Of a stretch of DNA of 64,000 nt, positions 58,795 through 64,000 are shown one piece after another. Position 1 is the first letter of the stretch, and each line of letters starts with the position of its first letter. The position numbers were made by a program, and so were the translations under genes. A model generated the notes under the pieces. The model saw only the letters and a program-made list of their open reading frames with translations, was not told where the DNA came from and made no database searches. Source of the stretch: Hirsutella rhossiliensis (Eukaryota > Ascomycota > Sordariomycetes > Hypocreales > Ophiocordycipitaceae); contig NW_025408667.1 of the NCBI RefSeq assembly GCF_020360975.1, positions 3,348,001-3,412,000 of the forward strand, read 5' to 3'.

Positions 58795-60781
58795 TCTAAG
58801 GACCTCTGTGGGTCATTTAGACCTTCTTCTGAAGTATAACTCGAGATCCCTACCGTCGTTTTCCAGACGATTGTCTTTAGAATTATGCGAGGACTAGGCA
58901 AGGAGATTGAAGGGAATACCGAGGCAGCAGGCGAGTTTGCATAAAAGTGCTCGTTAGAATAATTACGCCTAGATCTCTAGGCGATTGCACAATTTATAGG
59001 ACAGCCTAGATCCCTTAGTATACTCGGAGGAGACCCCCTATACCTAGTGGCCGAGTATATAGAGATTTCTTATAGGTACCGCCTTTACGAGAACGGCTGT
59101 TTTGATCCTATTGAGACGGAGGGCGCATTTATAAGTTCTCGCTTATAAGTAGCATCGATTAGGAACTAACCCACGCAGCGGCGACTTTTTCAATCTACTA
59201 AAGAGACAGCGAAGAAGATAGGCCTTAAAAAACTAGAGAGATATGCGAGTGAACACTTAAGGGATATAGACGAAGATGCTACGGTAAGAACGAACTATAT
59301 AAGGCCGTAAAGGCGTCTTTTTAAATTTGCGACACTCTTTCTTATACTTTATAAATCGTTGCATCTTAGTTAGCTAAGGAGGATAATTAAGAAGATAAAT
59401 AGCGTGTTTTTCGATTTATAGTATTTGTCGATATTGCCTACTAAGATCGTGCGGTCTATGTCGGTGTCCTAGCCGAGGGGATTACACTAAATTTAGATTT
59501 TACTATAGGTCTTAGCCCTTACTAAGAGAATAGCTATCTAGTGCTACGAGGTCCTAGACACCCTAGCTAACCGGGAGCGCTTCCTAGCCTTTAGCTGCAC
59601 GCTATGCGTTGTCCGGCTATAGGGTTTATTAAATATATAGGATGTCTACTCGATAAAGGCGGGAGCCGTGAAACGAATTATTGTCGGCCCTTGTTTTCTA
59701 CCGTATCTGTAGTTTGCTTACTTTGGCTTTTATAAGTAATAGTCCGGCTTTCTCCTTTTTCACCTATTAATAAAATGCTTTCCTCGGGAAAAGACTAACT
59801 ATAGGGTTTACCACTTTTCTATCTAAAGAAGCAACGTTTTAACTTTACTACTAAGTAGGCACTTTCTCTCCGTTATTATATTAAGATAAGGCGATCTGCT
59901 CTTTCGTCCGACGATTTGCTTTTAATAGTGCTGCACCTATACCTATTAAGCCGAGGGGTTCTCCGATACGAGATATATTATTGCGTGTGTAAGACTCTTT
60001 CTATATTTAAGTAAATGCGCTTAATCCTTATAATTATTTAGATAATATAGTTAATACGAGCTAGAAAATATAATAGGATCTACGAAAAGCCTTTTAAATG
60101 CCCCTATTCTAGCTATGCTAGGTTAGAAGACGGGTTCGGTTCTAACGCTAATCTTTAGCGGCACCTTACGACCGTTTATGCTAAGCTCCCTTTACCCGGA
60201 AAATAGTATACCTATCCCTACTATAGTCTAAGAGAGAAAAGTTGTCTACCGAAAATTTAGATAAGAAACGTTAATTTCTATACCTATCTAAGCCGTGTCT
60301 ACGGAAAGACTGTAAATTCCGACGTAGATTTAAGCGGTTATTTCTACTTATATATTATTAAAAATAGTCGCATTTAATCTTCTAAGCAACTCTACTAACT
60401 AAAGGAAGAAATAGTAGATTAGAAGGCAAGAACGATATTAATAATAGCCCTAACGCCTAAGTCTAGCTAAACTAGTTCTCCGAATATTACTTTAGGTTTA
60501 GGCTAGAACCGGCAAACGTTAGATCCCGTAACGTTCTAATAAGCCCGGGCAAAGATCGAAGCATATTTAATATGCCTAATAAGGACTTAGCTCCCGAACT
60601 ATTCTTATCCTTCGCTAGGAGGGAGTTTCTAAAGCTACTATATAAAGCCGAGTTAATTTAACTTATTACTACTATAGGACGGATAACGAGATACCCTTAA
60701 CGCGCTCACGATATAATCCTCGACGGGCCTATCTAAAACGACTATCTTAAAGACTTTTATATATTTCTTACCTAAGGCTAC
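58795..60781 (+). pseudogene. RIPped coding-like remnant, unidentified
   Basis: From about 59578 to 60420 one plus-strand frame stays readable with TAG/TAA as the only interruptions: RFLAFSCTLCVVRL, AVKRIIVGPCFLPYL, SDTRYIIACVRLFLYLSKC, then ENIIGSTKSLLNAPILAML and SGTLRPFMLSSLYPENS near 60080-60200. Many hydrophobic stretches suggest a membrane protein. I do not recognise the family. It lies between a broken host gene and hAT-2, and could be a dead host gene or an unfamiliar transposon ORF. The part before 59578 is also RIPped; no frame there could be trusted. Confidence 0.4.
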
Positions 60782-63260
60782 TAGGGTGGTTAGTCGATAT
60801 CGATATCGATTTTATCGTCGATCGATATCGTATCGATACCGATATCGATATTAATCGATATCGATTATAGTAGAACCGAGTTTTAACTAGTTACGACGTA
60901 TAAACTAAGCCCCTTTATATATCGTAATTTAAGGTAGATAATAGCTAGAAAGGGGTAAATGCCCGGTTAAGAAAGATAGTAAAACTTAGAAAATCAGACT
61001 AAAGTTAGTCGAATATAAATAGTTCTATCTTTAGCACGACTTACCTTTAGTATTGCTTACGCGGCTTAACTAATAGGCGCTAATAATCTAATTTTATTTA
61101 ATAACTTCTTTACCGGACTCGTTGTATTTCCTAGAGCTTTCTTTTATTGCCGAAGGATTAAGTCTTTAAGAGCAACCCGCTCTATTATTAAGCCTTCGAA
61201 CGTATGCCCGAGAACCTTAGGACGATAAGCCGAAGTATAAGGCTAAGAACCGTGTGTTTTATTATAAGTATTATAATAATCCTTCCTACGGATGCTAGAG
61301 CAGTACGACTTTCCGAAACTATCTTCTTAAGTAGCATGGTATTATTATTAAATACGAGCCTCGCCGAGTAGATACTACTAGCTAGCTAGCCTTATAAGCT
61401 CTCTATACTTAAGCATCCGTTACGAGCTAGATCTCCTAGCTTAATACCTAGATAGTTAAGGAGGTTATATATAAGGATATAATTAATAAAGCTCTTATCT
61501 TATTAATTACGGTATATAGCTTACTATTCCGGCTAGTTAAGTCTAATAAGTTCTATACGTTCTATAAAGCTTTAAATCCTTAAGCTACTATAGAGATTAT
61601 CTCGTTATATATAGAGGTAAGGAAAAGGATAGCGAGCTTATAGCTTCTATATAAGGATGCCCTACGAAAAAGACTCTAGTTAGCGCTATTATCGATTTAT
61701 ATTTCGGTCGATATTTAGACTTCCCTGAGTAAAAAGCTCTTACTAAGAATATACGCGTAATTTATCGACTACGAGACGGAGAGGCTTTCTAAAGCCCTTC
61801 TTATACTTCCTCCTATCCTTTCTTATAGTATAGAAGCTTAGTTCGAAGCTCTCTTCCCGATCCTTTATAATTACGGTATCGTTCTAAGGCTCGGCGCTTT
61901 TGCTAGCGATAATACTTCTTTAAACGATAAGCTTTACTATATAATAAGCTCTATACTTATAAAAGAAGGGATATCCTAGGAGTCCTCTATTAACCGTATT
62001 AGATATAGTAGGTATATTATTAACCTTACCGTTAAGGTATTCCTATTTTAGGAGCTTAAAAACAAAGAGGGGTAGTAGAATAACGATTAAGACCTTAGTA
62101 GTATATTATATACTAGAGATATATTTCGAACTCTCGGGCCGCTTAGACGGCTTTATAACGTTATTATCTATATCCGCGGATTACTAGCTTATAAAATAGA
62201 ATAGTTAGTATAAGATACTATGCGTTATAATTAAAAAGGCCTTAGCGATCGATTCCTACTCTAAGTAGTACTTTAAGGATCTCGAAAACGACTATCTATT
62301 ACCGTAAGATTAGGAATAGTTACGTATTATACTAGACTTTCTTAAGCCTTTTTACCGGGCTATTAAAGTAATAAAGGGGGACTCTATAACGATCGATCGT
62401 GTCCTTTTTATAATAGATATTCTTATATAGTATTTTAAGATAAGTCTTAATAAGTATAGATCTAACCGTTTCTTTTCTCCGCGTATCTTAAGAAGCTAGC
62501 ACGCCTTCGATAAGTACTACTTAAAGACTAAGGATTTACCTTACTATATAGCAGCGATAATTTTTTATCCCTCGCGCTAGATAGGATACCTAAAATATAA
62601 TTAGGATAAAAAGTAGGTGCGACCTACTATATAGGCTATAAAATAGCTTTAGAATAGCTTTAAGGCTTAGGACTATATTAGCTACTCGGTTTCGCTTAAA
62701 GAATCTATATATATAATTATAGATAATCTAGAAGTATTTAATCTTATTACTAAGAAGCTAAGTAATTTTCCGCGGCTATAAAGTAAGGATAAATATAAAG
62801 AGTATATTAATAAGCTAGCTATTTAAATTAATATACTAGCTCTCTAATAGTAGCTAGATATATAGCAGCGTAAGCGTTAGCCGAAGCTATCGTAGCTTAC
62901 TATTAATATATTATCGATTCCTACGATATAGATAAGTACGGAGGCAGAGAGAGTATTTTCTAGAGCGCGGCGGATAATATTATAGGAAAGGATAAAATTA
63001 GGAGAAGAAACTATTAAGATAGTAGAATGCTTAAAGTATTAAAAGAAAAATAAAGCGACGGAAAGTATTAGGTAGTTTAACTTAAGGCCGAAAAGGTAAA
63101 AATCGAGCATAGATCTAGAAAAACAATACGATTGCTTAATTCGGTCACGAAGTTCTTAGGTTCTCTAGTAGATAATAGACCGTGCACTTCGATATCGACG
63201 ATATCGACGATATCGCTAATCGATATCGATATCGTATCGATCGTATCGATGACCACCCTG
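60782..63260 (+). mobile_element. hAT-2 transposon, RIPped
   Basis: Ends: TAGGGTGGTTAGTCGAT at 60782 on the left (CAGGG before a CpA-to-TpA change) and, inverted, CAGGGTGGTCATCGAT ending at 63260. CAGGG is a hAT-type terminus. Both ends lead into 70-90 bp of CGATAT-type short repeats (60795-60875 and 63187-63250). No 8-bp target duplication: AAGGCTAC versus TCCACACG. Confidence 0.82.
61235..63075 (+). pseudogene. hAT-2 transposase with BED finger, RIP-inactivated
   Basis: BED-type zinc finger near 61250-61340 (RVFYYKYYNNPSYGC then FRNYLLK and HGIIIK, cysteines partly turned to Tyr). hAT catalytic region through 61500-62700. C-terminal dimerisation block near 62940-63040: TEAERVFSRARRIIL, ERIKLGEETIKIVECLKY. 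Stops at Gln/Trp codons throughout. A different hAT family from hAT-1. Confidence 0.82.
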
Positions 63261-64000
63261 TCCACACGTTTCTGACGCTATGTCTCGGAGGTCTGCCATA
63301 GCTGGCACGTGACATGCTTCTTGAATGAACTTAGGCCAGCCTCTTTCACGAATTCATCAAACACAATATCATATTTAGCGGCACATGGCATATAACCTGC
63401 CAGGAGCAAAGGTACCACACCTTCGGCGCCACCCGTTCAAGACGTAATAATAGCGGAAGCAAGATCGACTTAAGTCGTCTAGAGCGTTGCCTGGCCGCTA
63501 AGATGTATAAGATCATGAAAATAAGGCGCATTTTATAGTTAGTCGTGTCAAGATGAAGACGAAGAGAAAGAAGGACAGATTACGAAGACTGTTAATCATC
63601 GACCGTTTATCCGTATCTTTAGAGTGGTCTCTTCCGCAGGGGCACGGATAACAGGGAAGACAAAGTCGAGGTTCCCAACAACTGAGATTCAAGAAGACCA
63701 AGACAAACTTAGAGATTCTAAATTCGTGTATGTCTCTACCAGCTCGTTATATTAAGAGTGTATTCGTCTAGAAGGTCGTTGAAGACTTTGCTTATAGGAA
63801 CTAAGTTAGGAGGGAGCTACTCTAAGATCACGATCGCTATGTAGTACTGCGTACAAAATGCCGCCAGATTATTGGGCCGCGCACCATGTTCTTCTATAGA
63901 TACGCAGTACGTTGTAGGTTTATGTAAAACATTTAAAAGGGCAATCGTGCTCTTTTTGCCAGTATAGGTAATTAGTGACGAAAGATAGTATCTAATCAGC
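63261..64000. other. Un-RIPped to mildly RIPped end of window, possible gene remnant
   Basis: On the minus strand about 63420-63290 reads TGGAEGVVPLLLAGYMPCAA followed by DIVFDEFVKEAGLSSF, coding-like but with stops further up. No family is recognised, and no complete frame is present on either strand. Treated as unassigned. Confidence 0.3.

Noticed and set aside
60782..60880. CGATAT-type repeats as a CRISPR array or centromeric satellite
   Set aside because: Short irregular units confined to the two ends of one hAT element; no spacers and no extended array.
1..64000. Starship-type giant element
   Set aside because: No tyrosine recombinase (DUF3435) captain or matching direct repeats at borders were found in the window.

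Overview
The window looks like accessory, transposon-rich chromosome from a filamentous ascomycete (probably a Sordariomycete). Three things support this. Fungal families are present: Tad1-type LINEs, pogo/Fot-type elements, fungal Helitrons, a TRI5-type terpene cyclase and secondary-metabolism P450s. Fungal introns of 54 to 136 bp are visible. Long tracts have lost almost every CpA/TpG dinucleotide while keeping CpG, the mark of repeat-induced point mutation (RIP) of the CpA-to-TpA kind. No rRNA, tRNA or CRISPR feature was seen.

Layout. (1) 1-12578 and 18560-28350 are heavily RIPped nested transposons. A Ty3/Gypsy element (507-8357, 450-bp LTRs, TAAAC target duplication) sits inside the 3' end of a LINE (LINE-A). 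A minus-strand Helitron (Helitron-1) is flanked by two direct copies of a family I do not recognise, and the left copy carries a 306-bp palindromic MITE. A much less mutated LINE (LINE-B, 12579-18544, 15-bp target duplication) is inserted in the Helitron helicase frame. (2) 28350-37017 holds a Mutator-like transposase, a LINE copy cut at both ends (LINE-C) and a truncated pogo transposase. (3) 37018-49712 is an island of ordinary, un-RIPped sequence that looks like a small sesquiterpenoid gene cluster: a decapitated P450 pseudogene, a TRI5-superfamily terpene cyclase, a divergently transcribed intact P450 and a BAHD-type acyltransferase. A pogo element with perfect 46-bp TIRs, a solo LTR and two inverted-repeat pairs lie inside it. 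(4) 49713-64000 returns to transposons: a truncated plus-strand Helitron (Helitron-2), two hAT elements, a broken membrane sulfatase-like (DUF229) gene, and RIPped coding-like sequence I cannot name.

How the genes fit together (inference). The cyclase would make a sesquiterpene skeleton from farnesyl diphosphate, the P450 (formerly two P450s) would oxidise it, and the acyltransferase would esterify a hydroxyl. The product cannot be read from sequence. Only three genes appear intact: cyclase, P450-2 and acyltransferase. Almost everything else is mobile DNA broken in ways that let the order of events be partly reconstructed.
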